This document shows positions 12,880 through 24,158 of a stretch of 64,000 bases of DNA, one piece after another. The notes beneath the pieces were generated by a model. That model was given only the letters and a program-made list of their open reading frames with translations, had not been told where the DNA came from and ran no database searches. How positions within the stretch are numbered: position 1 is the first letter of the stretch; every line of letters starts with the position of its first letter. This stretch comes from Adiantum capillus-veneris (lineage: Eukaryota > Streptophyta > Polypodiopsida > Polypodiales > Pteridaceae). The DNA lies in contig CM043971.1 in assembly GCA_014529385.2 (NCBI GenBank), forward strand, positions 25,580,769 to 25,644,768, given 5' to 3'. The position numbers and the translations under genes are program-made.

Positions 12880-13330
12880 ATCAATGAAACAACATCATGG
12901 TATCACCGAGAATAACCATGGTATCAACGAAACATCATGGTATCACCGAGAATAACCATGGTATTAATGAAACATCATCATGATATCAACGAAAATCACC
13001 ATGGAATCAACGAAATATCATCATGGCATCATCGAGAATAACCATGGTATCAACGAAAACAACATCATGGTATCACCGAGAATAACCATGGTATTAACGA
13101 AACATCATCATAGTATCAACGAAAATCGCCATGGAATCAACGAAATATCATCATGACATCACCGAGAATAACCATGGTATCAACGAAATATCATCATGGC
13201 AACACCGAGAATAACCATGGTATCAACGAAATATCATCATGGCAACACCGAGAATAACCATGGTATCAATGAAACATCATCATGGTATCAACGAAAATCA
13301 CCATGACCAAAGTACTAACAAAACATCATC
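12880..13330. repeat. Minisatellite inside the small element
   Basis: About ten imperfect units of roughly 40-45 bp built around CCATGGTATCAACGAAA and ATCACCGAGAATAA. It fills part of the non-coding interior. Confidence 0.85.
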
Positions 13331-13504
13331 ATGGTACCATCAAAATCACTATGGTATCAACGAGAAATTATCAATAAAACGACATAAACTATATCTCTAG
13401 AAGAATAATTATACGAGAATCAATGAACGAGTATATCATATAACAAAAGATCATGTACCAATAGTAGCTCGATAGAATTTGGACGATCATCAACGGCTCG
13501 ACTG

Positions 13505-14060
13505 AATCATTTCTACAAAATCGTTTTCAATTAAGAGAAAAATCAGAAACATAAAACGAAAGTTTCTTTTCAGTTATGTATGCACTCCGCGAACGATAAC
13601 TCAAAATCGGTGCAGAATTTGAAAAAACTTTCTTTTGCAAAGTTGTAGACCACACTGATTTCGGTGCCTCTCGCCCGTAGTTTCTACAAAATCGCTTTTA
13701 ATTAGGAGAGAAATCAAAAACAAAAAACGAAACTTGCTTTTCGGAGTTGTACGGAGTCCGCGAACGATAACTCAAAATTGGTGCAGAATTTGAAAAAACT
13801 TCCTTCTGCAAAGTTGTAGACGACATCGATTCCGGTCTCTTTTGTGGGTGGTTTCTGCAAAATCGTTTTTAATTAGCAGAAAAATCAAAACCAAAAAATG
13901 AAACTTGCTTTTCAGGTATGTACGCAGTCCGCGAACGATAACTCAAAATCGGTGCAAAATTTGAAAAAACTTTCTTCTGCAAAGTTGTAGAGCACATCGA
14001 TTCCGGTTCCTCTGTGAGGTAGTTTTTGCAAAATCGGATTTCATTAGGAGAAAAATCGAA
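13505..14060. repeat. Tandem repeat, about 172-bp unit, 3 copies
   Basis: Units start near 13512, 13685, 13855 and (partial) 14026, each with a CAAAATCG...TTAG start, a CGCGAACGATAACTC core and a GCAAAGTTGTAGA end. The array abuts the primer site. Confidence 0.85.
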
Positions 14061-14074
14061 AAAAAAAACGTACT

Positions 14075-14086
14075 ACTCTGATACCA
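14075..14086 (-). promoter_or_regulatory. tRNA-iMet primer binding site
   Basis: The plus strand reads ACTCTGATACCA, one base from the perfect site, directly adjacent to the 5' LTR at 14087. Confidence 0.8.
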
Positions 14087-14232
14087 TGTTGAGAGAGAGA
14101 GAGAGAGAGGGCACAGAAATAGAACCCCAAAGTGTGTAGAATACACACATGAGATGTTGTATATATAGAGGGGACCTGGGTGCCATATATAGAGAAGCCA
14201 TATATTGAGTAGCTTCACATATAAGCTCAACA
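14087..14232 (-). repeat. 5' LTR of the small element
   Basis: Pairs with 12060-12201; followed by the target duplication CTTCT. Confidence 0.9.
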
Positions 14233-14625
14233 CTTCTCAACTAACTTATGCACTTGCCACATAATCTCCTCTTGTTGAGCTTGAGAAACTCTATAAGGAG
14301 GTTTGTTAGGCGGTGAACTTCCCGGAAGAAGTTCAGTTGCATGGTCATCATTGCCTTGTTTAGGAGGTAGTTCACAAGGGATGTCATCAATAAAGACATC
14401 TTGAAACCCCTTGAGAAAATTGGATAACTCTAATTCCTTGTGGTTGCTTTTATTTTCCTTTTCTAAAGCATTAGGTTCATTTTGAGAATCTTTAACAAAA
14501 ATCATGTACACAGAAATAGAGCTCTTTATTGACTTAGTGAATGCTTGCGTATATACAATGGGTATGGTGTTACCCATTTCCTTAGCATCTATATACATAT
14601 CTTTTCTCCTGAACTTAAAGTATAT
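14233..14625 (-). pseudogene. Ty3/gypsy protease-RT linker fragment, proximal part
   Basis: Minus strand from 14598: MYIDAKEMGNTIPIVYTQAF, a Lys/Asn-rich linker, FQDVFIDDIPCELPPKQG (the start of RT in this family) and PPYRVSQAQQEEI. It continues into 12059-11150 once the inserted element is removed. It is nearly identical to 49607-49260. Homology stops at about 14625. Confidence 0.85.
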
Positions 14626-15559
14626 TCTTCTTTTAAGGAGAGCTATGGAGTGGAGAGCTGCAAGAGAGCTACGGAGTGGAGAGGAGGGCTATGGAGTGGA
14701 GAGTTATGGGGGGGAGAGCTACAACAAAGCCATGGAGTGGACCTACAAAACAAGGAGAGGGAAGGAGGAAGAGTGTGTGCTGAAATGTAGAAGAGAGAAG
14801 AGAGAGGGAGAGGAGTGAGAGAGGGAAGGAGAAAGAGTGTGTGCTGAAAAGTAGGAGAGAGAAGAGAGAGAGAGGAGTGATTTTGGAGGGAAGTAAAAAA
14901 AGGTGGGAAGTTTGATGTTTTGCAGGTCTAGCAGTGAGATTTTGAGAGAGAAATTTGATTTTTGGGTATACATGTAGGTTGGGGAGACGTTTTGAGTAAA
15001 AGTGAGGTTTTTTTTTTGTTGGAAAAAGTTCTTTTTTGGACTGAGACTATGGACGCCCTTCGATGATGTGGCAAAAGAAAGGGGGGGAGGGTAGTTATTA
15101 TCATAAGGACCACCACTCTTTTGGGTAGAGAGAGAATGTACCTATCCTCCCTCCCTAGCCTCTATTTCAACCTATAAAGATACTATGACAGTCTAAAAAA
15201 AAGCCTATGAGAATACCCTCATTCAATGCCTTCTCTCGTAAATCACACACATTTTCAGCCTTAATCCCTTAAAATTAAGATCCTTACAAGGCCATTTTGG
15301 GATTCATATTTTTCCTAACACGGTGGCCATAGAATCAACAACAGAATCATTACTATACTGATTTGAATCATAACAATGGTATACAATGCTTAGCATGGCC
15401 TTCCTATGCAATCCCAAACGCTTACTCTCCTCCTCTTGAACATACCATGTCCCTTCAAACCAACACTCCCTCCTTTTGTTCAGTCGGTATATTTTGCATC
15501 AAGTACCTTCCCAAGCACGATAGTGTCTACTTCAAAACCTCCATGTACCGGCTTTTGAA
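14626..15559. other. Gene-free, GA-rich imperfect repeats
   Basis: 14636-14760 holds short imperfect repeats of GAGAGCTATGGAGTGG type, and 14760-14890 a GA-rich stretch. I see no gene. The end near 15300 (GATTCATATTTTTCC) resembles 51030-51045, in both cases downstream of the same gypsy family. Confidence 0.45.
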
Positions 15560-16250
15560 TTGTTTATAGGTGGATCAAGTTTGGTTTCACCAACGGTTAG
15601 TCAAGGTAATTACTATTGAGAATGTCAAAATTTTAAAGTTAAGCTTTTTGATTGCCTGCATGAAGAAGTGAGAGACAAGGTGGAGATAGATGGTATGGTG
15701 TCATACGAAGAGGTGGTGGCTCTAGCAAAAGGGAAAACCAAGAAGATTATGAAGAAGCACAAAGCGAGGCAGTGTTTTCCAAATGCTATGGTGCCAAAGA
15801 AGGTTGATGCGATGGTAGTTGGGCCAAAGTTGATGCAAAGGGAAGTGCATGTATGAGAGGAACAAAGGGTTATATGGTTGCAAAGAGATGGAATGATTCC
15901 TATGCGGAGAATGCCAGTTAGAGAGGCTCCAGTTATGGAGGAAGTGAATATGGGTTAAGATTAAGAGATGTGATGCTCGTTCAAGGTATGGATGGTCAAA
16001 CTCCATTGAAAAGTACTAGAGATCAAAGGGTACAGTTTGCAGACGAGGTTGAAGCCGTGACTAGAGTAGATTCCAGAGCTCGAGAAGGATGAGGGGTTTG
16101 AGCCGAGTGATAGCAGTTCTATGGATGTTGATACAAGCTAGGAGACCGAGTGGTCTCAACTGAGGTATGATGAGTTTGAACTCTTGCATGTAAGTGGAGA
16201 TGTAGTGAATATGTGTAAGAGCAGGGTCAACTGCATTTCAACATGCTTGA
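15560..16250 (+). pseudogene. Retroelement gag fragment, degenerate
   Basis: Plus strand. Around 15640-15760 it reads as a CLHEEVRDKVE-type helix then DGMVSYEEVVALAKGK (partly out of frame). The same helix recurs on the minus strand at 33778-33640 (FLHEEVKDKVEADGCVTYTE), so both come from a gag of one family. Downstream, short charged pieces to about 16230 contain several stops. No zinc knuckle is visible. Confidence 0.45.
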
Positions 16251-16389
16251 AGGAGATCAAATGGAGGAATCCAATCCTAGAGGTGATGATATGCAAGTAA
16301 AGGTGGTTTGTGGTGCCATGTTAATGGCCATGCTTGTAAAGGTTGTAGAGGAGATTCGAAGAGAGAAAGCCTCTCTGCACGCTCTAAGG

Positions 16390-16390
<1 letters not shown>

Positions 16391-16469
<79 letters not shown>
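16391..16469. repeat. (GA)n microsatellite
   Basis: About 39 GA units. Confidence 0.95.
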
Positions 16470-16473
<4 letters not shown>

Positions 16474-16641
16474 TCTTTTTGCAAATAATTACCTTAAGCT
16501 TAAAATAAACTCAAAATCATGAGCTATTAAATCCCTCCAAGGGAGGCTTCCCACGGGAAATCAAAGAGAGAGAGATGTAACCTCCCCGAGCGAGTTAAAA
16601 AAGGAATTAGAGAGAGGGAGAGGGGCACACTTAAAGCTTTT

Positions 16642-16646
<5 letters not shown>

Positions 16647-16738
<92 letters not shown>
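16647..16738. repeat. (GA)n microsatellite
   Basis: About 46 GA units, 180 bp from the previous tract. Confidence 0.95.
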
Positions 16739-16739
<1 letters not shown>

Positions 16740-16740
<1 letters not shown>

Positions 16741-17508
16741 GGTTGCATTCAAACGGGAAGGGAGAGAGTGGCTCACCATTGAACGGTGAGATGTGCTCTC
16801 CTATTCGGTTTAATTTTTCTTGCAGATTTCAAGTGCTACTACAAAGGCAGACACCAAACCCAAGACTTCCATCAAGCCTTAGAAGCGACGGCGCTACGAT
16901 GATACCAAAGCGAAGATTTTCTACCTCTAGCTATTTACACGCTTCACACACTTTTTCTTCCATATAGCACTCATAACAACTTCTGTGAAAGTTTGTAAAA
17001 TTATTAAAAATATTGAAGCTTTGTAAAATTCAACCTTTGAGGGTCGTGATGAGGATTCCTTTGAGCCTCGCCATCAAATTTTGACTTTCGACGCAGCAGT
17101 TCCGAGCTAAGTTTTCTCTCTCTCTTGCTCCATTTTGGTATAAATCTAAATCAATCATTTGTAAAAGCGGCTTGCACTCAAACATCATAATACAAACACC
17201 AATTTATGCCTATTTCCATTGTGTTGGCTCATGTAATCATTCTCTACATCATTTTGTTATCAATCATCATCATATTTGTGCTCGTACCGTGTTTGTCATT
17301 TGTCATTTGTGGGTGTTTGTCTATACTCCAGCTACTCCAATACTCCTTGGCAGTAGACATCTAGCAGACTACCTTTTCTCTAGGTCCATTCTACCTATCA
17401 TGTTGTGATTTGGGGTTTCTATTGCACTTTCTATACTATCTTTGTTGGGTATCTGGGGGGTCTTTTGGGTCTTTGTCCTCTTTGCCTTGCTCATCCAAAT
17501 ATTTACCA
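16740..17508 (+). repeat. Possible 5' LTR of a plus-strand gypsy element
   Basis: AT-rich, gene-free sequence just upstream of a primer-site-like motif and a gag gene, so an LTR or its remnant is expected here. I cannot find a second copy in the window and the left boundary is a guess. Confidence 0.3.
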
Positions 17509-17511
17509 GAA

Positions 17512-17531
17512 AGTGGCATGCCCGGTGGGAC
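17512..17531 (+). promoter_or_regulatory. Possible primer binding site (non-Met)
   Basis: TGGCATGCCCGGTGGGACC resembles the TGGCRYGCC.GGTGGGAC primer-site type seen in some plant gypsy (Tat-like) elements. It is 50 bp upstream of a gag frame on the same strand. Confidence 0.45.
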
Positions 17532-17579
17532 CCAACATCTAGCGTTTTTGCTTAAACGAAGTACCTTTGATTCTCAGAG

Positions 17580-18870
17580 ATGGAGCTAGTTTTTCCTTTT
17601 TGCATGTACCTAGCTTTTAGGATGGTTTCTTTCCTCCCGACCACTTGGGATGCTTGTATATCTAGGCGAGAGGATTCCAAAAAGATGGTTATTTTAACGT
17701 CTGCTACTACCCAGACCTTGAGCGTTGATGATGATGTTGGTGCGCCTTTAGGTTTTTATAGAGATTGGGATGAGTTTTTAGCCCATTTGAGTGATATAGT
17801 TGATGAAGATGATGGTATTTTCCTTGAGGTTATTTCTTGGAGCAAAGACTACAATGAGAGTGAGACTCTTGATGACAGTATTTGGGATGGATTTTTAGCC
17901 AATCTAGTTAATGATGCCACTTTTGACCAATGTCTTCTTGAGGAGGAGAATGTTGACCTACATCCTGTTGTTTGGCACCCTCCCACCAAGAAGTGCAGTC
18001 TGGAGTGGGGTTTACCGCTTCTTTTGACCACATTGATGATGAAATACAAACTTTTGAAGGGAAAATTCTTGTACCAGAAGTTAATCCATTGGTTGGCGCT
18101 CATGTCTACAAAGATGATGTTATCATTGAGGATGTTCTTGATAATTTTACTTCTAGTTCTCTTGATGTTTCTGATGATGATATGGTTAGCATTGAAAATA
18201 GAAAGAGCAGCTTGATCGTCCACCTATTACTCCCCAAGCCAGGGAGAGATCTATTGATCAATGGATTGTCAAGTTGACACCCTATGATGGAGTTGGAGTT
18301 GATGTAGTTGATTCTCATTTATTGAAATTTGTGCAAGCTTGTTTGTTTGAGGGTTATGACAATCCTAAATACCTCATGCAACTCTTTCCTGCTTTTCTAA
18401 TTGGAGTAGCTAGGCAATGGTATCATAGTATGCTGCGACATTCTCCACATTTGATGCAAACTTGGGATGGAATAGGTTGAGCTTTTGTTGCTAGATTTTC
18501 TCCTATTTCTCCTTCTAATTTAGCCTTTGGGAACCTGTTAGACTTCTTCCAAGGGGAGATTGAATCAATTGATGAGTATGCTAATTGTTTTCAAGATTTA
18601 AATAGGAAGCATTGTGACCCCTATTGTTTTGATGAAAGGGTTTTATTGGAATGTTTTCTTAAGGGTATTTTAAGGGATATCCAACTCCATGTGAGGTTGT
18701 TAGATCCAAAGACACTTGAGGATGCATATGCAAGAGCGAAGGTGGTGGGGGAGGCCTTTACAGACACCGCACTAGAAACCCATTCTAGACTTACTTCTTG
18801 TGCCACCTTCTTTTGGAGTTACCAATTTCCGCACTCCACATTGGGTACCACATGTAGCTGTGAGTGAGTT
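17580..18870 (+). pseudogene. Ty3/gypsy gag polyprotein, degenerate
   Basis: Plus strand in three frames. An acidic N-terminal half (17580-18215, many D/E, DWDEFLAHLSDIVDED) is followed from 18274 by a capsid: FVQACLFEGYDNPKYLMQLF, PAFLIGVARQWYHSML, WDGIG(stop)AFVARFSP, then LDFFQGEIESIDEYANCFQDL and a CFLKGILRDIQ helix. This matches the usual retroelement gag order 'F...L.G.A..WY ... W..f...F'. Frameshifts lie near 17980 and 18260 and an in-frame TGA at 18478. No zinc knuckle or protease follows, so the element is truncated. Confidence 0.7.
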
Positions 18871-19728
18871 TGTTTCCCATCCAAGGGGGTTATGGCAAGA
18901 TAAAGGGAAGAGAGAAAGTAATAGAGAAAGGGTAAAATTTCAATTGAAGAAGAAAGATAAACCCAATGGATAAGGGACCGTTATAACCGAGAATTTAGGG
19001 TTCACACTAGCAGGCTACTTTTCCCCGCACGACGCTACTCTTGCACTTTTTTTTGGCCAGGAGCATGGAGATTTTGAGTGGGAAGGAGAGAATTTATACG
19101 AGAGCTTGTGTGCTTTTGCGAGTTTGACTCATACACTTTATTGAACATAATCATGATGGTGATCTCACTTGATCTACCTTGGGGAGCTGTTTTTGAACAG
19201 GTTATGAAGTGCTAGAAGATACTAAAAAGGTGCTACATCAAGGTGGTGCCAAAAAGCCGAAATCCGGGTCGAGTGTGAACGAGACCTTAAGGAAACTTTG
19301 TTTCAATGGAAAAAAGGTTTTTTTAAGGTTTTTTCTTTAACAAGCAGATGAGAGGGTGGCAAACGAGAGTGCCGATTAGAAGTAGGAGCCGCCGTTTTTC
19401 CGATCGGAGGATGAATGAGAGTCATGAGGGGGTGAAGAGAGCATCGATTCCTAAGAGCAAGAGGCATTTTGGTTGCCATGGCGAGGGGAATCGAATGACA
19501 AGGATCCAAGGGGAGGTGAGAAAGATAAGAGAGGGTTGAGGCCATGACAAGAAGTGGACACCATTTTGATTCCATGGCCATGTAGAGGACGTAGGAGGAC
19601 AACGAGGGGCCACTGATCTCACCATGCTGAGGAGATGCCCACGGGGCCTAGTGCATGAGAAGAAGGCATTGAAGGATGTGCAAGATGAGGTCCGAGAGCG
19701 TGAGGGGATGCAATAACCAGCGTGAGGA
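18871..19728. other. No confident gene
   Basis: 18871-19140 may still be gag-derived (a DATLALFFGQEHGDFEWEGE-like frame). 19141-19728 has no recognisable coding, and the CACTA homology begins only at about 19729. Confidence 0.35.
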
Positions 19729-20224
19729 GAAGAAAGCAGCGTGCGAGAATCTCGACAAGTGGAAGCAACAAAAGGAGGCAGTCAGAGCGCGAGTAGAGGC
19801 AGGGAGCTTGCACCACTTGGGGTGTGGCAGGTGGGCATCATTTGAGGCCAATTTTGTAAGTGTTTTTGCATTGATCTTTATGTTTGATAGTTTAGGGTTT
19901 ATGGGTTTTTAAATTCTAACATAATGGAATCGTTGTATGTTTTGACAGTGGTCGATGACAGGACGTGATCCCAGACCGTACGAGCACAAGTATGCAGGCA
20001 GGAAGGGCTTAAACGCCTTGATGGACATTCTGAATTCTTGCGGCGGCATGGTTAGTATTAGGGTTTACTCTTTTCTATTTTTTGTATTGTTTTATAAACG
20101 TCGCTATATGTTTTTACTTACAGAAAGCTGTCTTATTGTTTTTTTTTGCAAAATCCAACAGATACGCTGCTTGGATGCGATGAGACGTCTGATTAGACGA
20201 CGTTGTCTAGCCGTAGCTAGATAG
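19729..20224 (+). pseudogene. CACTA second-gene (Ptta/En/Spm-like) 3' fragment
   Basis: Homologous to 46989-47454: a KAACENLDKWKQQK...HHLGCGRWASFEANF exon, an intron GTAAGTG...GACAG, a WSMTGRDPRPYEHKYAGRKG exon and part of the last exon. It lacks everything upstream of the helix, so it is a dead remnant. The intact gene is described at 46145. Confidence 0.8.
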
Positions 20225-20289
20225 CATTAGTTTCTTTTTGTCATAGCTTATGTATCATAAGACGACTTTTATACGTCTTTTTGAAAACC

Positions 20290-20428
20290 TGTTACCATAT
20301 ACATGTGGTAGTGATGTGTGTGAACACACTAGGACCGTTGGGGCATTTTTTCCCTCTTTAGGAGGTTTTTTCCCCCGTGCATTGTATATACGCACATCAT
20401 TCTAGGGCTATCTATCTTTCCATATCAT
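20290..20428 (+). repeat. 5' LTR, 3'-truncated
   Basis: Matches 24159-24297 of the 3' LTR, then diverges into gag sequence. Confidence 0.9.
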
Positions 20429-21850
20429 TATGTACATTGCTGTTGCAAGAGTCACTTTCTAGAAAAAACAGGACTAGGCAGCGTGCAGTTGAACAGGCTT
20501 TTATTGCTTCTCAAAGAAAGGGTGGTAATAGCAATACAGCCACTTCTTATGATTCTGCTGCGAGTGGCAAAAAATTATGTTCCTAATGCTTCTGCTGGCG
20601 GTAATTCGTCTGGAAATTTTGGTGATAAGGGCAAAAAGAAGATGCGTTGCCATTATTGTAAAGCTAATGATCATTTGATCAAGTCGTATCCTAAGTTGAA
20701 GGCCAAAGAGGCTAAGAAGAAAGAGGGTGGTTCCACTGCAAATGCTGGTTCTACTACAAATGCAGCCATTGTTGAGTCTTCTGTGAAAGGAGACTGTAAT
20801 GCTGATGTTGATGCAGAATGGGCTTTTAGCGCAGAGTGCACTTACAATCCTGCTGTCCATGATGCATGCTTGTCAGTTGCTGCAGATTCACATGTGTGGT
20901 ATTTCGACAGTGGTGCTACAAAGCACATTACCTCACATCGTGAATTGTTTACCTCTCTCGAGTCTGTCCCTCATGGGAATTCAGTCACTTGTGCCAACAA
21001 CGCCTCTTATCCAGTTCAGGGAGTTAGAAAGATTGTGCTTACTGCTGCAAATGGCAATTCCTTCACACTTGTTGATGCACTTTATGTACCTGGGATCAAG
21101 AAGAATCTCTTGTCTGTATCCGCACTTGCTAGACTTGAACTTGAGTCAAATTTGTGGATGACAGATGTACAGTTCATGATCTCAGTTTTGGTGATGAAAT
21201 TGTTGCATTTGGCCTTTTGTGCCGTGGGCTGTATAAGCTCACTTTGTATGACAAGTGTGGACAAAATTTTGCAAATGCTGTTGCAGATTCAAGGGCTATT
21301 TCAGATGCAAAACTTTGGCATGCACGTTTTGGTCATCTGAATTTTGCCAGTTTGCTGCGTTTGCAGAAATCTGATATGGTTGCTTCTTTGCCGCCTCTTG
21401 AAGCACCTATCAAACATGTTTGTGAAGGCCGTATTTAGGGTAAAATGCAGCGTTCTAAGTTTCCAAAGGATGGTTCAGTTAGGGACACATGCAGGTTGCA
21501 GCTTGTGCACAGTGATGTTTGTGGACCCATGCAAAATCCGTCCTTGGGCAATTACCTGTACTTCGTGACTTTCATTGATGATTACTCCAGGCATGCATGG
21601 GTATTTCCGCTTAAAGCGAAGTCCGAAGTTTTTATGTGCTTCAAACAATTTTTGGCTATGGCTGAAAATGTCTCGAAATGTACTATGGGCACCCTCCGTT
21701 CTGATCGAGGGGGAGAGTATATGTCTCATGAATTTAATGCATTTCTAGCTAGTCGTGGGATAAAACACCAATGTACAGTGCCTTATACACCTCAGCAAAA
21801 TGGTGTTGCTGAGAGGACAAACAGGTCACTAACGGAAATGGCACGATGTA
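20429..21850 (+). pseudogene. Copia gag-protease-integrase N-terminal part, frameshifted
   Basis: Three frames in succession. Gag C-terminus with a degenerate zinc knuckle, CHYCKANDHLIKSYP, the last Cys being lost. Then protease WYFDSGATKHIT with the DSGA active site at about 20900, and the GAG-pre-integrase LWHARFGHLNFASL at about 21320. Then the integrase core with HSDVCGPM, FIDDYSRHAWVF (catalytic D), SDRGGEY (D) and PYTPQQNGVAERTNR (E). Frameshifts near 20585, 21150 and 21850 and a stop at 21436 inactivate it. Confidence 0.88.
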
Positions 21851-24083
21851 TGGTCAAAGTCAAGCTTTGCCGCATTCTTTTTGGCTTGAGGCCATCATGT
21901 GTGCCACTTATGTACTTAACAGGTGTCCTACGAAAGCTTTGCAATCTATTACTCCATATGAAGCATGGCATGATAGAAAGCCTTCTATTGAGAACATGCG
22001 TGTTTTTGGCTATTTGGCATATGCTTTAGTGCCACAAGTGCAGCACAGAAAATTGGATGATAAGGCTGTGAAATGTATTTTTGTTGGTTATAGTGCTGAA
22101 AGCAAAGGTTACAGGTTGTATCATCCGCAAACAAAACGTATTCTGGTTTCTCGGGATGTAGTATTTGTGGAAGATTCTGTTCAGCCCTTGCTGTCATGTA
22201 CTAGAGACAGTAATGTAAGCTCACATGACATTTATGACACTTTGTTGCCTCTTTTCAGTGGTGGAAATACGAATGTAAGTTCCAATGAGGAAAATGTACA
22301 GCCTATGGGGGTTTCTGAAAATGTTACAGATCAGCCTATTACTGATGTAGATGTACATGATGTACTTGACGAGGAAATGGCTGAAAATGAGCAGGCTAGA
22401 GGTATGCCAAAATGGTTGGTGCACACTTTGCGTGACAGTAAATTGGTTGCACCTTTGTCTAGTCGCACTCGTTCAGGCTCTCGCCATGCATCTTATGCAT
22501 CAGATTGTTATGCTTTGGCTGTGTCTAGCTTACATGATGTTGAGGAGCCTCTGTCTTTTGAGGAAGCACAGAATTCAGAAAATTGGATGGCTGCCATGCA
22601 ATCAGAATATGATGCACTTATAGAAAATGACACATGGACTTTATGTGATTTGCCTCCTGGAAAAAAGGCCATTGGTACGAAGTGGGTTTACAAGTTGAAA
22701 CGCAAGCCGGATGGTGAGATCGATCGCCATAAGGCTCGACTTGTTGCAAAGGGTTATGCACAACAAAAAGGCATAGATTATGAAGAGACTTTTGCTCCCA
22801 CTTGTCGTATGACTACTGTGCATTTTCTATGTGCATTGGCAGCTCATTTTGGTTGGGATGTACATCAATCAGACATTGTTACTGCTTACTTAAATGGTGA
22901 CATATTTGAGGAAGTTTATGTAACGCAGCCTCGTGGTTTTGTCATAAAAGGACAAGAGGACAAAGTGTGCAGATGTAAGAAGACTTTGTATGGGTTGAAG
23001 CAATATCCTCGTGCTTGGTATGAGAAAGCTGATACTCATTTGGTCAAACGAGGCTTTCGTAACAGTCCAACAGAAAGCACCTTGTATGTAAAGCGTGAGG
23101 GTGATGTACTTCTCATTGTGGTTCTTTATGTAGATGATTTGTTGATCACTGGACCAAATGAGAGACATATTGCTGAATTTAAGGCTGATTGGAATGCTAC
23201 TTTCAAGATGAAAGATTTGGGGATGTTGCATCATTACTTGGGTATACAGTTTAAGCAGTGTGATGGTGGTATTGCCTTGTGTCAGAAAAGTTACATAGAT
23301 ACATTGCTATGTAAGTTTGGACTTGAGGATTGCAAACCTATTGCCACTCCCATGGAAACAGGTTTGAAGTTAAGTCTACATGATGCTGGCGATCCTGCTG
23401 ATGTCATTCTTTACCAAACTGCTGTTGGCTGCCTCATTTATGTATGCAACACTAGGGTAGATATTCAGTTTGCAGTCTCACAGGTCAGCAGATTTATGCA
23501 TAGCCCAGGGTCTAAGCATTGGCAGGTTGTCAAGAGGATTTTCCGCTACCTTAGTGGCACTTTACATCTTGGCTTGTTTTATCCCAAGGGGGGATCATTG
23601 CCGCCAGACTTACATGCTTTTTCGGACTCAGATTGGGCTGGTTGTTTTGACACGCGAGTGTCCACAAGTGGTTTTTGTTTCATGCTTGGCAGTTCATGTA
23701 TATCATGGTTGAGCAAGAAGCAACCTACTGTGGCCACTTCGAGTTGTGAGGCTGAGTACAGAGCAGTCTTCACAGCTACGGTTGAGTGTGTATGGCTCAG
23801 ACTCCTTATGGCTGATTTGGGTGTTGGACAGGACACTGCCAACACTATCTACACTGACAGTCAGAGCGCATTGGCAGTTGCGAGGAACCCAGTTTTTCAT
23901 GCTCGCACAAAGCACATTGAGGTGCATTACCACTATGTCAGGGAGAGACTCTCAGCAGGAGAGATCAGCTTGGCTTATGTGCCAACACAGGACAACCTTG
24001 CAGATCTTTTCACAAAGGCATTGTCTCGTGAGAAGCTTGAAGCTTTCCGCAAAGCTTTGGTCTTACTCCCCTTTGTGGACTGA
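21846..24083 (+). CDS. Copia integrase C-terminus, reverse transcriptase, RNase H
   Basis: 745-residue open frame without interruptions. The ATG is internal to integrase and not a natural start. Domains: integrase end and LNRCPTKALQ...PYEAWHDRKP (about 25-60); RT from EAQNSENWMAAMQSEYDALI through GTKWVYKLKRKPDGEI, ETFAPTCRM, SDIVTAYLNGDI and the catalytic LYVDDLLITG (about residue 428); and RNase H from FSDSDWAG through SSCEAEYRA, YTDSQSA and HARTKHIEV. It copies element RNA into cDNA in cytoplasmic particles. Key Asp residues are present, so this part could be catalytically competent, but the upstream gag-IN frame is broken. Confidence 0.93.
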   Translation: MYGQSQALPHSFWLEAIMCATYVLNRCPTKALQSITPYEAWHDRKPSIENMRVFGYLAYALVPQVQHRKLDDKAVKCIFVGYSAESKGYRLYHPQTKRILVSRDVVFVEDSVQPLLSCTRDSNVSSHDIYDTLLPLFSGGNTNVSSNEENVQPMGVSENVTDQPITDVDVHDVLDEEMAENEQARGMPKWLVHTLRDSKLVAPLSSRTRSGSRHASYASDCYALAVSSLHDVEEPLSFEEAQNSENWMAAMQSEYDALIENDTWTLCDLPPGKKAIGTKWVYKLKRKPDGEIDRHKARLVAKGYAQQKGIDYEETFAPTCRMTTVHFLCALAAHFGWDVHQSDIVTAYLNGDIFEEVYVTQPRGFVIKGQEDKVCRCKKTLYGLKQYPRAWYEKADTHLVKRGFRNSPTESTLYVKREGDVLLIVVLYVDDLLITGPNERHIAEFKADWNATFKMKDLGMLHHYLGIQFKQCDGGIALCQKSYIDTLLCKFGLEDCKPIATPMETGLKLSLHDAGDPADVILYQTAVGCLIYVCNTRVDIQFAVSQVSRFMHSPGSKHWQVVKRIFRYLSGTLHLGLFYPKGGSLPPDLHAFSDSDWAGCFDTRVSTSGFCFMLGSSCISWLSKKQPTVATSSCEAEYRAVFTATVECVWLRLLMADLGVGQDTANTIYTDSQSALAVARNPVFHARTKHIEVHYHYVRERLSAGEISLAYVPTQDNLADLFTKALSREKLEAFRKALVLLPFVD

Positions 24084-24148
24084 TCCTGTCCTCAGGGCAT
24101 GGCACTTCCCTTTACTCATGTGCCAGCTCTCGTTCACCGCATCACTCC

Positions 24149-24158
24149 AGGGGGGATT
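24149..24158 (+). promoter_or_regulatory. Polypurine tract of the copia element
   Basis: AGGGGGGATT lies directly before the 3' LTR TG at 24159. Confidence 0.85.

Larger units (their letters stand above)
12060..14232 (-). mobile_element. Complete small non-coding LTR retrotransposon (TRIM-like)
   Basis: Two near-identical LTRs (12060-12201, 142 bp; 14087-14232, 146 bp) start TGTTGAG and end CTCAACA. Target duplications are perfect: CTTCT at 12055-12059 and 14233-14237. The primer site (14075-14086) abuts the right LTR and a purine tract (minus strand; CCCCCACTC on plus, 12202-12210) abuts the left LTR, so the element lies on the minus strand. The 1,885-bp interior has no gag or pol; it is made largely of two tandem-repeat arrays. 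At 2.17 kb it is longer than typical TRIMs, but the structure is the same: LTRs, PBS and PPT kept, coding lost. It would need enzymes from other elements. It inserted into a gypsy RT gene. Confidence 0.9.

Noticed and set aside
12880-13330. Evenly spaced repeats resembling a CRISPR array
   Set aside because: The units are contiguous and diverged with no unique spacers, inside a plant LTR element.
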